Notes: generated from the sequence alone by a model not told the origin. A DNA stretch of 64,000 nucleotides from Mediterraneibacter massiliensis (GCF_001487105.1 NZ_LN913000.1:620001-684000), one strand, 5' to 3'. Shown: positions 42,542-51,673, counted from the first letter of the stretch. A program made the numbers and translations.

Positions 42542-44236
42542 TTGAAAGACATCAAAGAGAAGGTACGGGATAAGAACCCGAAGATCCGCAATCCTGCCTC
42601 CCGGCTTCCCAAAGAACTGGTGCGTTCTGCCATGCTGGAAACGAAAGAGAAGTCCCGGATGGTGGCAGACAAGGTGGGAAGAGAAACCGGAGAGGAATCT
42701 CCGGTGGAATACGCTGGAAACCGGATAGAACGGGCGGAACAGCGGGCTGGAAAGGAAAGCGCTTCTGTCGCCTATCATGGTGGAAAGAAGCTGGCAGTGA
42801 AAACTTATGAGAAGATAAAAGAGCAGAGGCAAAGAGAAGCCGTTATAGCCACGTTGGACAGCGAAACAGGAAGCGGTGGAACATCTGGACAGACAAGAAC
42901 AAAGAAAGGGCGCACAGGAGCCGGAAGGAGCATCAAGATCAAACCAGAAGCAGAGAAAACGGTCAAGGAGGCCGGAAACCGGACAGTGAAAACAGCGCCC
43001 CGTATGGTGAAAGCTTCCCCGGTTTCTTCTCAAAAGGTGAAAACCCAGGCAATCTTGCAAAAAAAGCAGGCATTCCAATCCATGAGGGCAGCCAGGGAAG
43101 CAAAACGGGCTGCCATGCGCTCTGTCCAGACAGCCAAGCAAAGCAAAAAGACAGCACAGGCAACAGCAAAAGGGATAAAAGCTATGGCAGAAGCAGCGGC
43201 CCATGCAGTAAAGGCAGCGTTTGCAGCGTTGATGGCAGGAGGAGGTACCGTATTTGTGATCTTGATCCTCATTGTGGGGATCATTGGCGGTGCTGCGTTT
43301 ATCGGGAGTTCCCAGAGCAGCGAGCCGCTGAGTGCAGAAGTCCTGGCCCATACCCCGGCGATCCAGCGGTATGCCAGGGAATTTGGAATCTCGGAATATG
43401 TCCCTGTCATCCAGGCAATCATGATGCAGGAGAGTGGCGGAAGGGGAACGGATCCCATGCAGGCCAGCGAGTGTCCGTATAATACCCAGTATCCCAATAC
43501 GCCCGGTGCGATCCAGGATGCCGATTATTCTATCAAGGTGGGCGTACAGTATTATGCGGATTGTGTCCGGGAAGCCGGATGTGAAAGCCCACAGGATATG
43601 GACAAGCTAAAACTTAGTTTACAGGGCTATAATTACGGGAATGGGTATATCTCATGGGCAATCCGAAACCATGGAGGCTATAGCGAGGCCAATGCGCTGC
43701 AGTTTTCCCAGGAACAGGCAGCCGCCCATGGGTGGTCAGGTTATGGCGATCCAGAGTATGTACCCCATGTGCTTCGGTATTATTCTGGCGGGGGATTGTT
43801 TGCCGGACTTTTTGGAAATGGGCAGCTTGTGACCATTGCGAAAAGCCAGTTGGGGAACGAAGGCGGCCAGAAGTTCTGGTCGTGGTGGGGATTCACAGAG
43901 CGACAAGAATGGTGTGCCTGTTTCGTGTCCTGGTGTGCAGACCAGGCAGGACTCATTCAAAGCGGTGCGGTGCCAAAATTTTCTGTTTGTACGGACGGGA
44001 AGAACTGGTTTCAAAACCAAGGAAGATGGCAGGGGGCAGGTAGTATGCCAAGTCCCGGTGCGATCATCTTTTTTGACTGGGAGCATGATGGAACGTGCGA
44101 CCATGTGGGAATCGTGGAACGCTGTGACGGAACAACCGTCTATACCATAGAAGGAAACTCCGGGGATGCGGTAAAGGAGAGAAGCTATTCGATTAGTTCC
44201 GATTCCATTATGGGATATGGAATGGTGGTTTATTAA
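42542..44236 (+). CDS. Bifunctional lysozyme-like/CHAP cell-wall hydrolase of the T4SS
   Basis: A VirB1/CwlT-type enzyme that opens peptidoglycan for the conjugation channel. About 564 aa from the TTG at 42542 (GGGAGGTG 5 bases upstream). A long basic N-terminal part (residues 1-215) is followed by one membrane helix (VFVILILIVGIIGGAAFIG, near 230-250). A lysozyme-like domain has IQAIMMQESGGRG with the catalytic Glu and continues to GYNYGNGYISWA. The C-terminal CHAP domain has EWCACFVSWCADQAG (Cys), CDHVGIVERCDG (His) and TIEGNSG (Asn). This two-domain form is typical of Gram-positive ICEs. Confidence 0.9.
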   Translation: MKDIKEKVRDKNPKIRNPASRLPKELVRSAMLETKEKSRMVADKVGRETGEESPVEYAGNRIERAEQRAGKESASVAYHGGKKLAVKTYEKIKEQRQREAVIATLDSETGSGGTSGQTRTKKGRTGAGRSIKIKPEAEKTVKEAGNRTVKTAPRMVKASPVSSQKVKTQAILQKKQAFQSMRAAREAKRAAMRSVQTAKQSKKTAQATAKGIKAMAEAAAHAVKAAFAALMAGGGTVFVILILIVGIIGGAAFIGSSQSSEPLSAEVLAHTPAIQRYAREFGISEYVPVIQAIMMQESGGRGTDPMQASECPYNTQYPNTPGAIQDADYSIKVGVQYYADCVREAGCESPQDMDKLKLSLQGYNYGNGYISWAIRNHGGYSEANALQFSQEQAAAHGWSGYGDPEYVPHVLRYYSGGGLFAGLFGNGQLVTIAKSQLGNEGGQKFWSWWGFTERQEWCACFVSWCADQAGLIQSGAVPKFSVCTDGKNWFQNQGRWQGAGSMPSPGAIIFFDWEHDGTCDHVGIVERCDGTTVYTIEGNSGDAVKERSYSISSDSIMGYGMVVY

Positions 44237-44302
44237 AAACATAAAAATAGAGAGTAATCGGATTGTAGAGGATGGGGAAGAATGTTATAATCTTTTGAAA
44301 GA

Positions 44303-44330
44303 GGGCAGGGAAAATACCCTGCCTGTTAAG
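44303..44330 (+). terminator. Hairpin ending the transfer operon
   Basis: GGCAGGG at about 44304 pairs with CCCTGCC near 44321, loop AAAATA, followed by TGTTAAG. It is the likely end of the transfer transcript, before the ATPase gene. Confidence 0.5.
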
Positions 44331-44376
44331 AATAGAAAATGTATTATAAAAAGTGGTTGTATGGGGGAGTGCTTGG

Positions 44377-45093
44377 ATGAATGATTTGTATATACAGGGA
44401 GTGCATATAGATTGGAATAAAATTCCAGTAAATAGTTATTTGAGAGAAATTGATGCGATAAAAGGTTTGGAAGAACTGATTTTTCATAATTCGATTACTT
44501 TTTTTGTTGGAGAAAACGGAAGTGGAAAATCAACCTTACTGGAGGCACTTGCAGTTGCCTGTGGGTTTAACCCGGAAGGTGGGACAAAGAATTATATTTT
44601 TTCCACATATGATTCCCATTCGCAATTGCATGAAGCTATACGTGTTGTAAAGGGATACCGTCAAGCAAAATGGGGATATTTTCTGAGAGCAGAGAGTTTT
44701 TATAATGTGGCGACAAAAGAGGAAGAATATGCAGACTGGGAACACCCATCAGAAAAATACCATGAAAAATCACATGGAGAGAGTTTTCTTGCACTTGCTC
44801 AAAATTATCTGAAACCGAATGGCGTGTATTTTTTTGATGAGCCAGAGGCGGCATTATCGCCGCAAAGACAGTTGACATTGTTGATGGAAATACATGCATG
44901 TGCCAGACAAGGATCCCAGTTTATAATCGTTACACATTCTCCAATTTTGCTTGGGATTCCAGAAGCCCAGATTATAGCATTTGATGAAGAAGGGATACAT
45001 GAGTGTAAATATGAAGAAACAGAAAGTTATATGGTAACAGAAATGTTTATTAACAATAGAGAACAGTTGCTTCGCAGACTTCTTTCTGAATGA
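44377..45093 (+). CDS. AAA/ABC-type ATPase (OLD-like stand-alone)
   Basis: A 238-aa ATPase starting at ATG 44377 after GGGGGAG. It has Walker A VGENGSGKSTLLEALAV, the signature-like HGESFLALAQNYL, Walker B VYFFDEPEAALSPQRQL and the H-loop FIIVTHSPILLGIP: a complete ABC nucleotide-binding unit with no transporter partner. Such stand-alone ATPases near mobile-element ends are often defence- or repair-related. The neighbours are an unknown membrane protein and a MmcQ-like protein, which may be cargo. Confidence 0.8.
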   Translation: MNDLYIQGVHIDWNKIPVNSYLREIDAIKGLEELIFHNSITFFVGENGSGKSTLLEALAVACGFNPEGGTKNYIFSTYDSHSQLHEAIRVVKGYRQAKWGYFLRAESFYNVATKEEEYADWEHPSEKYHEKSHGESFLALAQNYLKPNGVYFFDEPEAALSPQRQLTLLMEIHACARQGSQFIIVTHSPILLGIPEAQIIAFDEEGIHECKYEETESYMVTEMFINNREQLLRRLLSE

Positions 45094-45123
45094 AAAAAAG
45101 ATAAGCATGAGGAGAAAAGAAAA

Positions 45124-45675
45124 ATGAACAATAATCGAGGCGGAGAAAGAACGATTTATGATGAATCCCTGTTCAGAATATTTCTTTGGTCAGGATTTCC
45201 AATATTTATGATTTTGCTGTTTGCCTGTGTGGCAATTAGCGGGATTGTCTTCATTTATAGGCATTCAGATCCAGAAGGAGTAAAAATTATTATTTTTTGT
45301 TTTGCGGTTTTAATTCCAGTTTCTTATGGAAGCCCATTTGTTAGTTTATTTAAGGCGTGGAAACAACAACATAAGATTGGGATTTTTTGGAAAGAGAGGA
45401 CAGATCATCATCTTCCAGAATGGAAAAGAGATTGGTATTTGATTTGCGACAGAGGTGGATTTATTCTTGAACATAGAAGTTACATAAAACGGATTATTGG
45501 CTGCCGTGAGGAAACGGAAAGAGCAGATCATGCACGAGGAAAAGTTTATTATATAACATTTGAGGATATTGATGGGAAAAAACACACATTGAAATTTTCT
45601 TATGAGTCGTGGGCTTTGGAATTTCAGAAGTGGTTTGAAAAGCAGACATATGAAAAAGAAAATGTAGAACTCTAG
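45124..45675 (+). CDS. Membrane protein with YcxB-like tail
   Basis: A 183-aa protein with two membrane helices (about residues 18-45 and 55-75) and a C-terminal cytoplasmic beta-rich domain (DWYLICDRGGFILEHRSYIKRIIG; KVYYITFEDIDGKKHTLKF). The layout resembles YcxB-like proteins. Function unknown. Low G+C codon use relative to the transfer genes. Confidence 0.6.
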   Translation: MNNNRGGERTIYDESLFRIFLWSGFPIFMILLFACVAISGIVFIYRHSDPEGVKIIIFCFAVLIPVSYGSPFVSLFKAWKQQHKIGIFWKERTDHHLPEWKRDWYLICDRGGFILEHRSYIKRIIGCREETERADHARGKVYYITFEDIDGKKHTLKFSYESWALEFQKWFEKQTYEKENVEL

Positions 45676-45734
45676 GAATAAAAGGAGTGCTTTAAAATAT
45701 AAAAATAAATAAGTATGATTAGGAAGTGAAACTG

Positions 45735-46091
45735 ATGGATCGTAAAGATGTATTTGAATATGTAAAAAAACAATATGGAACAGTACCGGAATATCTTTGG
45801 AAAGAATCCCCAGAAAGTGCGGTACTTCGTCATAAAAACGGGAAATGGTATGCAGTGTTGATGCAGGTTAAAAAATCTAAGTTAGAACTAGAAGGAGAGG
45901 GCACGGTAGATATTATTAATGTGAAGTGTGAACCGGATATGGTTGGAGTTTTGATAGAGACCTATGGTTTTCTTCCAGGATATCATATGAATAAGGAACA
46001 TTGGATTACGATGCTGATGGACGGAACTGTAAGTGAAGCGAAGATTTTAGATTTTTTGGATATGAGTTACGATTTAATTGATAGAAGCTGA
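45735..46091 (+). CDS. MmcQ/YjbR-family protein
   Basis: A 118-aa protein of the MmcQ/YjbR fold (CyaY-like DNA-binding domain). Visible features: KKQYGTVPEYLWKESPESAVLRHKNGKWYAVLM, NVKCEPDMVGVLIETYGFLPGYHMNKEHWITMLMDG and a final SYDLI. The ATG at 45735 is preferred to an upstream GTG at 45726. It stands before the serine-recombinase remnant. The role of this family is poorly known. Confidence 0.85.
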   Translation: MDRKDVFEYVKKQYGTVPEYLWKESPESAVLRHKNGKWYAVLMQVKKSKLELEGEGTVDIINVKCEPDMVGVLIETYGFLPGYHMNKEHWITMLMDGTVSEAKILDFLDMSYDLIDRS

Positions 46092-46146
46092 TAAATAAGA
46101 ATAAAAAGGTATGTAAGAAACGAATAAGATTTGATGTAATCATATA

Positions 46147-46236
46147 GGTGAAGTAGAAAAGATTAACGGGCAGAAGGTGCGGGAAGTTAGGATCGTCTAT
46201 AATTTTGTCGGAGAAATCCCGGAAATTACAGCATAA
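46147..46236 (+). pseudogene. 3' remnant of a putative large serine recombinase
   Basis: A short frame reads GEVEKINGQKVREVRIVYNFVGEIP and ends at TAA 46234-46236. The pattern VREVRIVYNFVGEI is what I know from the extreme C-terminus (DUF4368 region) of large serine recombinases that mobilise many Tn1549-like elements. The frame is closed by a stop at 46132-46134 and there is no catalytic domain, so nearly all of the gene is lost. It marks the right end of the ICE and suggests loss of self-excision. Short match, so not certain. Confidence 0.55.
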
Positions 46237-46348
46237 TAATTTCGCCTCACCTTTCAAGCAGCGAGGAATGGAACTTTCTTTTTGTAAAATAGCGATAGAT
46301 ATATTCACAATTTGTTTACAATTAAATTCCTAGCCGTACAGTAGAAAA

Positions 46349-47188
46349 ATGATGACGAAAGATGATGCAAATGCTATAATGTTTGCATATAGATATGACA
46401 ATTTAACCATATCGGAATCTTTATTCAAACAGATGATTGGAGATATTGCTATTATGAGAAATCCATGGCCAATTTTCAGCATTGCGGCTCTCTCTGGAGC
46501 TGCGTGCCTGATTTATGATCACTTTTTTTCTTACGAGACTATGTGGATTGCTGTTGTAGTGTTTCTTGCGCTGCTTGCTCTATGCTTTTTTGCATATTGC
46601 AAATATGAACACTGGCTGGCAAAGAAACTTAACCCCTATGTGGTGGCGTATCAAAGCGACCATAATCTTGAGAATTTGAAACAGGGATTGGATCGCTGGC
46701 GTCCCTGGGCATTCAGCAAACATTCCAAAAATATCATTACAGCGAACTGGTTCTCCGCTCTGCTGGAACAACAGCGCTGGACAGAAGCAGAAGAAACTTT
46801 GGAGCAGTTTTTGCATCGAGCAAAAAATACGCAGGATAAAATAGGGTATCACCTGCTTCGGGGAGATTACGCAAGAGCGATCGGAGACACCAAATTAGAG
46901 GAACAGGAACGACTTTTAAGCGAACAGCTAAAAAACCAACTTGGAAACAAAAAGGGAGAATCAAGAGTACCCGCAAACGCCCAAGAGAGTAAATATGCTT
47001 TCTTTTGCTGGCTCTCTTTCAGCTTTGGTCTGGCACTGTTCGGAATCATCAGCAATATAGCCACCGGGGACTCAATACTCGGGTCGGTTGGAGCCGGACT
47101 TTTTATTTTGGGTTTGTTCTCATTCCCAGTCTGCTTGATCTGGCTGATTCTCTGGTTGATCCGGCGCAGAAAGGAGGCTGTTAAATGA
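46349..47188 (+). CDS. Membrane protein with TPR-like middle
   Basis: A 279-aa protein. Two helices lie near the N-terminus (about residues 45-65 and 70-90), a soluble helical segment in the middle (NWFSALLEQQRWTEAEETLEQFLHRAKNTQDKIGYHLLRGDYARAIGD looks like one or two TPR units), and two helices at the C-terminus. Not recognised. It overlaps the next gene by 4 bases, so the two form an operon. No clear ribosome site is seen at 46349, so the start is tentative. Confidence 0.65.
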   Translation: MMTKDDANAIMFAYRYDNLTISESLFKQMIGDIAIMRNPWPIFSIAALSGAACLIYDHFFSYETMWIAVVVFLALLALCFFAYCKYEHWLAKKLNPYVVAYQSDHNLENLKQGLDRWRPWAFSKHSKNIITANWFSALLEQQRWTEAEETLEQFLHRAKNTQDKIGYHLLRGDYARAIGDTKLEEQERLLSEQLKNQLGNKKGESRVPANAQESKYAFFCWLSFSFGLALFGIISNIATGDSILGSVGAGLFILGLFSFPVCLIWLILWLIRRRKEAVK

Positions 47189-47772
47189 CTTATATCCTCC
47201 CGATACTCTACGTAATTGTGTCTTATACATTCTTCCTTTTGGCAGTTTGTTTTGGCAATGCGATCACATTGCAGATAGTATCGATCCTTCTGCCCTTTAT
47301 CATGGGGATCGCCAATTTGATTGTTGTGCTGACCGTAGGAAGAAAGTGGTCGAGAAAAACATTGCTGAACAGCACTTTGATCATCAAATATGGACTGATC
47401 CCGTTCTACCTGATCGGAGGGAGCATCACCGTATATGTAACGCTGATGGCATTCTTCCCATTGCCGCTGATGGCGTTGTTTGGACTGGTAACCATTGTTT
47501 TTTTGATTTTAGGATACGGGATTCTATTAGGGGCAGCCCCCTATGCTATCGCTTATCTGATAAAGTCATGCAAAGACGGCATACATCCGAAATGGTTGGC
47601 GGTTTTAGCTGGAATCTGCCAGTTCTTCTTTTCCTTTGATGTACTTGCAATGATGGTTCTGACATTAAAGGAACGGCATAGGGTCAAAACGACGATTGCC
47701 GTTTTCTGTGCAATGTGTCTTGCTCTCCTGCTGATCGTACTCTATGTGGTCATGACACTGATCGGAGTATAA
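47185..47772 (+). CDS. Multi-spanning membrane protein, 195 aa
   Basis: Six likely membrane helices across the whole length (for example ILPILYVIVSYTFFLLAVCF, IVSILLPFIMGIANLIVVLTV, FCAMCLALLLIVLYVVMTL). Starts at ATG overlapping the previous stop after AAAGGAGGCTG. No family recognised. With the partner upstream and the lipoprotein downstream it may form an envelope unit. Confidence 0.65.
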   Translation: MTYILPILYVIVSYTFFLLAVCFGNAITLQIVSILLPFIMGIANLIVVLTVGRKWSRKTLLNSTLIIKYGLIPFYLIGGSITVYVTLMAFFPLPLMALFGLVTIVFLILGYGILLGAAPYAIAYLIKSCKDGIHPKWLAVLAGICQFFFSFDVLAMMVLTLKERHRVKTTIAVFCAMCLALLLIVLYVVMTLIGV

Positions 47773-47846
47773 TCACCATTTATATAGGATATGACTTGCT
47801 CATACATAAAACAAATTTGATAGAATCGCAGAAAGGATTTATGCTT

Positions 47847-48959
47847 ATGAAAAAACAATGGATTGCTTTACTAACAGGATGTGTGCTGGTATGCAGTATG
47901 CTGGCCGGATGCGGCTCAAAACCTCAGACATCAGCTCCGGCAGCTGCGGGCAGCGATAAAGGCTGTACGGATGAGGCCATTCTGTCTCAGCTGAAAAATG
48001 ACGGTACACCTGAGTTCGTACTGGATGGCACTTACTACACACTTCCTTTGGAAACTTCCCAGCTGATACAAGCCGGCTGGAGTTTGGAAACGGAAGAATA
48101 TGATGCAGCAGAGGTTTCTCTGCAACCCGGCGAGCGTATTTATGGGGAATTTTCCAAAGACGATCAGGAAATGGATGTGGCAATCGTAAATGCCGGGACA
48201 GAGCCATGCAAGCCTGCTGAGGGCGGAACGGTGGTAGAATTGGAATATTCTGCCGATAAGGATCAACAAAATCCTGATTTCTTTGTAACGCTCAATGGGA
48301 TCAACTGTGCGATGTCCAACGCAGCTTTACAAAAGGCGCTGGAAGGTGTAGACGGATATGAACTGAATTCCGCAGGAAATATCGACATCAATCGTACTGT
48401 TGATGATGATGAAATTGCTGTTTATAAAGTCATTCTGGATGATGACTACACAGCAATCACGCTTGCTTCGGACAATGTTTTTGAATACAAGGATTATCAG
48501 CCGCAAGAAGTAAAAGAACAGGCATCTAATGAAAAGATTGCCGCTTACAAGGATACTACAAAAGCCGAGATGGAGCCGTATGCTCAGGATTTCAATGCGA
48601 TCATCGAGGGATATGAAGAAAATATGGCCGTTGGATTTTACAGTGAAGGTACTATTTGGGGCGAAGAAGTCGGTGAATATAAATCTATTGCCGGAACGCC
48701 GCTCGCTTCGGATGTGTCTCTCTACATCGCAGAGGATACAACCGGCCAGCTCTACTGTATTGCTAACCAGATTTTGAATGAAGATGGTACTGTAAGCACT
48801 GCCATTGAGTTTGAGGAAGGCGATCAGGTCAAGGTTTGGGGTTATGCTTCACAGTATCTGGAATTGCAGGAAGGTCTGAAAATCGTCGTGGTTCAGCCTG
48901 GTATCATTGAACGCAACGGCGAACTGGTGATCCTGGACGAAAATTTGAAAGTAGACTAA
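47847..48959 (+). CDS. Lipoprotein of unknown function
   Basis: A 370-aa exported lipoprotein. Signal peptide MKKQWIALLTGCVLVCSMLAG with lipobox LAGC; the mature start GSKPQTSAPAAAG is a flexible linker. Two beta-rich parts follow, the second with EGYEENMAVGFYSEGTIWGEEVGEYKSIAGTPLAS and VKVWGYASQYLEL, an OB-like pattern. ATG 47847 is preferred after GAAAGGA. It is followed by a long inverted repeat. The ligand is not visible. Confidence 0.75.
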   Translation: MKKQWIALLTGCVLVCSMLAGCGSKPQTSAPAAAGSDKGCTDEAILSQLKNDGTPEFVLDGTYYTLPLETSQLIQAGWSLETEEYDAAEVSLQPGERIYGEFSKDDQEMDVAIVNAGTEPCKPAEGGTVVELEYSADKDQQNPDFFVTLNGINCAMSNAALQKALEGVDGYELNSAGNIDINRTVDDDEIAVYKVILDDDYTAITLASDNVFEYKDYQPQEVKEQASNEKIAAYKDTTKAEMEPYAQDFNAIIEGYEENMAVGFYSEGTIWGEEVGEYKSIAGTPLASDVSLYIAEDTTGQLYCIANQILNEDGTVSTAIEFEEGDQVKVWGYASQYLELQEGLKIVVVQPGIIERNGELVILDENLKVD

Positions 48960-48966
48960 TGCTTTT

Positions 48967-49009
48967 GAACGCCGGGTGCATATATCAAAGGATTGCATCC
49001 GGCGTTCTC
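48967..49009. terminator. Long inverted repeat after the lipoprotein gene
   Basis: GAACGCCGG-GTGCA and TGCATCCGGCGTTC form a stem of about 14 bp around a loop of 13 bases. There is no long T-run on the plus strand, but it can act as a terminator for both the lipoprotein and the converging integrase remnant. Confidence 0.6.
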
Positions 49010-49024
49010 AACTTAAAACAATAA

Positions 49025-49834
49025 TTAGCTTCCGCTTTTTGTCTTAGGCGTTTCAATATAATAACCCTGTTCCTTGCTCTTTAGTAACTGGTGGTCGATA
49101 ACCACAACCTCATGGATAAAATCAACGTCCATGATTGTCAGTCCGCACAGTTCCGAGATACGAAGTCCTGTCTTTAACAGTATCAGCACATCATCATAAT
49201 ACTTGTGATACACATTGTCCGTCTTGATGAATGAGAGTAGGGCTTGTTCCTGTTCCTCTGTCAATGCGACTTTCTCTTTGGTATCATTTTCTAGGACTTC
49301 ACTTAACTTGAAATCAAAGGGATTTTTCCTTACGCAATCGTCTTGTATGGCGATATAGAATGACGCTTTTAACGAGCGTTTATGGTTGTTAATGGTATTG
49401 TAGGAAAAACCTTTCTCTTTCATGCGTAACGCCCATTCTTTAGCATCAGAGGGCTTGATTGTATCAATGCTCCTAGCACCCAACTTGTCCTCTTTCAATA
49501 ACCGCAAGAGCTGTTCCCGTTGTTTCATTGTGCTTTTCTTCACATTTTCCCTTTGTGCGTTCTGTTTGGCATAGAGTTGACAAAGCGTCATTTTCTTGCC
49601 TGTGCTGTTGATACCGTCCTCAATATCCCGTCTTATCTGTTGTTCCAGTTCTCGAAGTGAGGGTTTTACCCGTTTTCCCTTTGGTGTCGGGTCTGTGGGT
49701 GTCAATCTCCAAGCATACACATATTTTGTGTTTCCAAATGCGTCTACATATTTATATAAGTATTTTCCGTCTGTTCGTTGGCTCTCTCCAGTATGCAGGA
49801 TACGACCTTTGTTATCCCGTCTTTTTTCTTTCAT
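49025..49834 (-). pseudogene. int: Tn916-type tyrosine integrase, C-terminally truncated
   Basis: The Int of Tn916-like elements catalyses excision and insertion. The N-terminal arm-binding domain (KRRDNKGRILHTGESQRTDGKYLYKYVDAFG) and the core start (LYAKQNAQRENVKKST; SFYIAIQDDCVRKNPFDF) closely follow Tn916 Int. The first catalytic Arg is present in LLKTGLRISELCGL, but the frame ends at TPKTKSGS, so the HxLRH box and the catalytic Tyr are missing (269 aa against about 400). The product cannot recombine. The cut point near 49027 is a junction with the lipoprotein region. Confidence 0.88.
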
Positions 49835-49861
49835 GGTGTCTGCTCCTTTCCTTGTTGGAAA

Positions 49862-49876
49862 GAGCCTTGATATGAC
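49862..49876. repeat. 15-base inverted copy with 53039-53053
   Basis: GAGCCTTGATATGAC here is the exact complement of GTCATATCAAGGCTC at 53039-53053. The two copies lie upstream of int/xis and at the opposite end of the element remnant, so they may belong to its recombination ends. Confidence 0.6.
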
Positions 49877-49912
49877 TTGTGTTCATCATAACACATACAA
49901 GGCTCATTTGCA

Positions 49913-50116
49913 CTAGATAGCGTCCAATTTGTCAATAACCTGTTCAAACTGTCGGCGTTTAATCTGTATGCGGTTGCCATTCATAATGAGCCAGCCAGCG
50001 TCCTTGTTTTCCTCTGCCAAGCGTCTTAACTTGTTTTCTCCGATACGGAAATATTTTGACGCTTCTTCAATGGTAAGGGTATATTTTTCCCATACGGGAA
50101 TATCGTTGTTATTCAT
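49913..50116 (-). CDS. xis: Excisionase (Xis) of Tn916 type
   Basis: A 67-aa winged-helix DNA-bending protein that directs Int towards excision. [56 protein letters not shown] is near to Tn916 Xis throughout. It is followed on the minus strand by int after 78 bases, the normal order, and its ATG overlaps the stop of the rep gene. Confidence 0.9.
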   Translation of the reverse strand: MNNNDIPVWEKYTLTIEEASKYFRIGENKLRRLAEENKDAGWLIMNGNRIQIKRRQFEQVIDKLDAI

Positions 50117-51126
50117 CAGATACCTCCTTTCCCATGTTTCGTGTCATACTGGATATAGGGGATAAGGTCGATGCGGTTTATCCTCTGTAAATGGGCGGAT
50201 AATTTACTGGAAAGGGAATTACTGTATTTTGCCTTATCAAGCATAGTTCCTACTTTTTCCAGTCCACCTAATGCGTCATGTTCTTCCAAAAAATAAAAAC
50301 TTTTGACAGCGGAAATCACGCCACCCTCTGTGAGCCATTGCTGTGTTTCCTCAAGGAAATTATGCTGTTTGGGTACTTGCAGTTTTAAGACTTCCACAGC
50401 CCCTAAAAAGCGTTCCCAAAACCGACATGTTTTCCACCTGCTTTTATTACTTTCGTTTCTGTTTGGTACGACAAAACGTAGGTTGTTTGCCAGCAGTCCG
50501 AAAGCCAGTTCCCCAAGTTCCAGCGGTCTGTCCTTGAATGTCATGGCAAAAGCATGAGACTTATCATCACGCAGTTGCATTTCTGTCCGTTTCCAACTGC
50601 CGACTTCATCAAGTGTCTTATTATGTTTTGAACAGACTTCCTTATCTTTATCATAAAAGCGGTAGGACAATCCCGATTTACCAGCACCGATATAAACGGT
50701 CTTTGCGGTGTCGAAATAATCAAACTTGCTTTCGTCAAAATGGTAGCCCTCACTATTCGAGATAAATTCCTCTTTTTCGCATTTCTTCTTTATCTGCTCT
50801 ATGGTAAAGAATGGCTTTTCGTTCTTATCATCAATGGCAATATCAAGTCTTGTGAAATGGAAATTATCCAGTCCGTATCTTCGCTCACAGCGTCGGAACA
50901 TATCCCCAAAGGTATAATTCCTACTGTCGAGAATACGGAAAATATCATCACAACCTCTGCCAGTCATAACAAGATAACAGCCTAGCCCCTGTGGGTTGTC
51001 CTCTGTCTTTCTTGCGTCCCCCGATACATAAATATCTCCAATCTGCCAGCGTGCTTGATAAGTCTTGAATTTTATCGTTGCTGGATAAACATTGAAAATG
51101 TCAGTCGGTAAATCTAAAATGTGCAT
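50116..51126 (-). CDS. Replication initiation factor/MobT-type relaxase (Rep_trans)
   Basis: A 336-aa homologue of the Orf20 (MobT) protein of Tn916, which nicks oriT and supports rolling-circle replication of the circular form. Typical segments: [58 protein letters not shown] and the later [19 protein letters not shown]. Normal length. It lies next to xis and faces a region with many hairpins, the expected place for its origin. Confidence 0.88.
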   Translation of the reverse strand: MHILDLPTDIFNVYPATIKFKTYQARWQIGDIYVSGDARKTEDNPQGLGCYLVMTGRGCDDIFRILDSRNYTFGDMFRRCERRYGLDNFHFTRLDIAIDDKNEKPFFTIEQIKKKCEKEEFISNSEGYHFDESKFDYFDTAKTVYIGAGKSGLSYRFYDKDKEVCSKHNKTLDEVGSWKRTEMQLRDDKSHAFAMTFKDRPLELGELAFGLLANNLRFVVPNRNESNKSRWKTCRFWERFLGAVEVLKLQVPKQHNFLEETQQWLTEGGVISAVKSFYFLEEHDALGGLEKVGTMLDKAKYSNSLSSKLSAHLQRINRIDLIPYIQYDTKHGKGGI

Positions 51127-51594
51127 GATTACATCTTCAGCGGTTGCCGTTTCAAATACAATGCTGATGTAATCAATCTTAACGGATAAATTTTTGTGTG
51201 TAGTTATAGTGCATTGCTCCTTTCGTATGCCCCGTTTTTTTGCGGGGTAAAAATCGTGTTTTTTCCTTTATTTATCACAGTTTCTAGGTACTATGACATG
51301 TATACGCAGGGCGGTGTTACATATACGCCCTATGCGTTCGCCTAAAGGCGTTCCCTTTCTTCCTGTGCCTGATCCGTTCTTAACGCTCACGAGCCTTGTA
51401 AGGCTCGTGGCTAAACGGAACAGCTCCAGTCAGAAACCTTATTTTCTGTCTGATAGTCCATGCTTATTCATGCTATCAAAATGAAAATACATCTTTTCTA
51501 TGCTTACTCAAGCGTGTGATTGACCCTAGCGTGCTTAATCACTCTACCTGATACGATAATAACGCCATTAGAATTACTTGTCAAGAAGTTTTTG
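51127..51594. other. Gene-free, hairpin-rich region (candidate origin)
   Basis: No gene is supported here. Hairpins seen: CCCCG/CGGGG around a T-rich loop (51230-51247); GGGCG/CGCCC (51309-51330); CGCCT-AA-AGGCG (51339-51350); a 10-bp stem CACGAGCCTT/AAGGCTCGTG (51388-51409) inside a CCGTT/AACGG pair; CAGAAA/TTTCTG (51431-51448); GATAG/CTATC (51452-51477). Such a series beside a Rep_trans gene suits a double- or single-strand origin. Confidence 0.55.
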
Positions 51595-51623
51595 TTGACT
51601 TTTAGATATAGATTAAGTATGAT
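51595..51623 (+). promoter_or_regulatory. Promoter of the XRE regulator
   Basis: TTGACT at 51595-51600, a 17-base spacer, TATGAT at 51618-51623. It lies 50 bases ahead of the XRE start and faces away from rep. Confidence 0.75.
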
Positions 51624-51673
51624 ATGCTTATAAATACCAAGAAAAGCAACGAAAGGAGCGGTTATACTAAGTT

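Larger units (their letters stand above)
8428..46340. mobile_element. Tn1549-family integrative conjugative element (probably decayed)
   Basis: The left limit is the point where pstB homology breaks; the right limit is put just after the remnant of a serine recombinase, and is uncertain by about 100 bases. Between them lies the conserved Tn1549-like set: ParM, cytosine methyltransferase, adhesin/sortase, toprim protein, DUF3848, MobC, MOBP relaxase, PcfB, VirD4 coupling protein, Maff2-like pilin candidate, VirB6-like, PrgI, VirB4, DUF6674 and a lysozyme/CHAP wall hydrolase, nearly all on the plus strand. Cargo inferred: second pstB, ABC-3C system, metK, amidoligase/GGCT pair. No complete recombinase gene is present, and the right flank does not continue pstB, so it is likely immobile or part of a larger rearrangement. 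Confidence 0.75.

Noticed and set aside
8428-46340. Antibiotic-resistance cargo (for example vanB as in Tn1549)
   Set aside because: All genes between the landmarks were examined; no ligase, ribosomal protection, efflux or acetyltransferase resistance gene is recognisable.
47185-47772. ABC transporter permease
   Set aside because: There is no ATPase partner next to it and no permease signature, so it is left as an unknown membrane protein.
48967-49009. attR site of the conjugative element
   Set aside because: It is a symmetrical stem following a stop codon, better explained as a terminator; no matching sequence occurs at the left junction.
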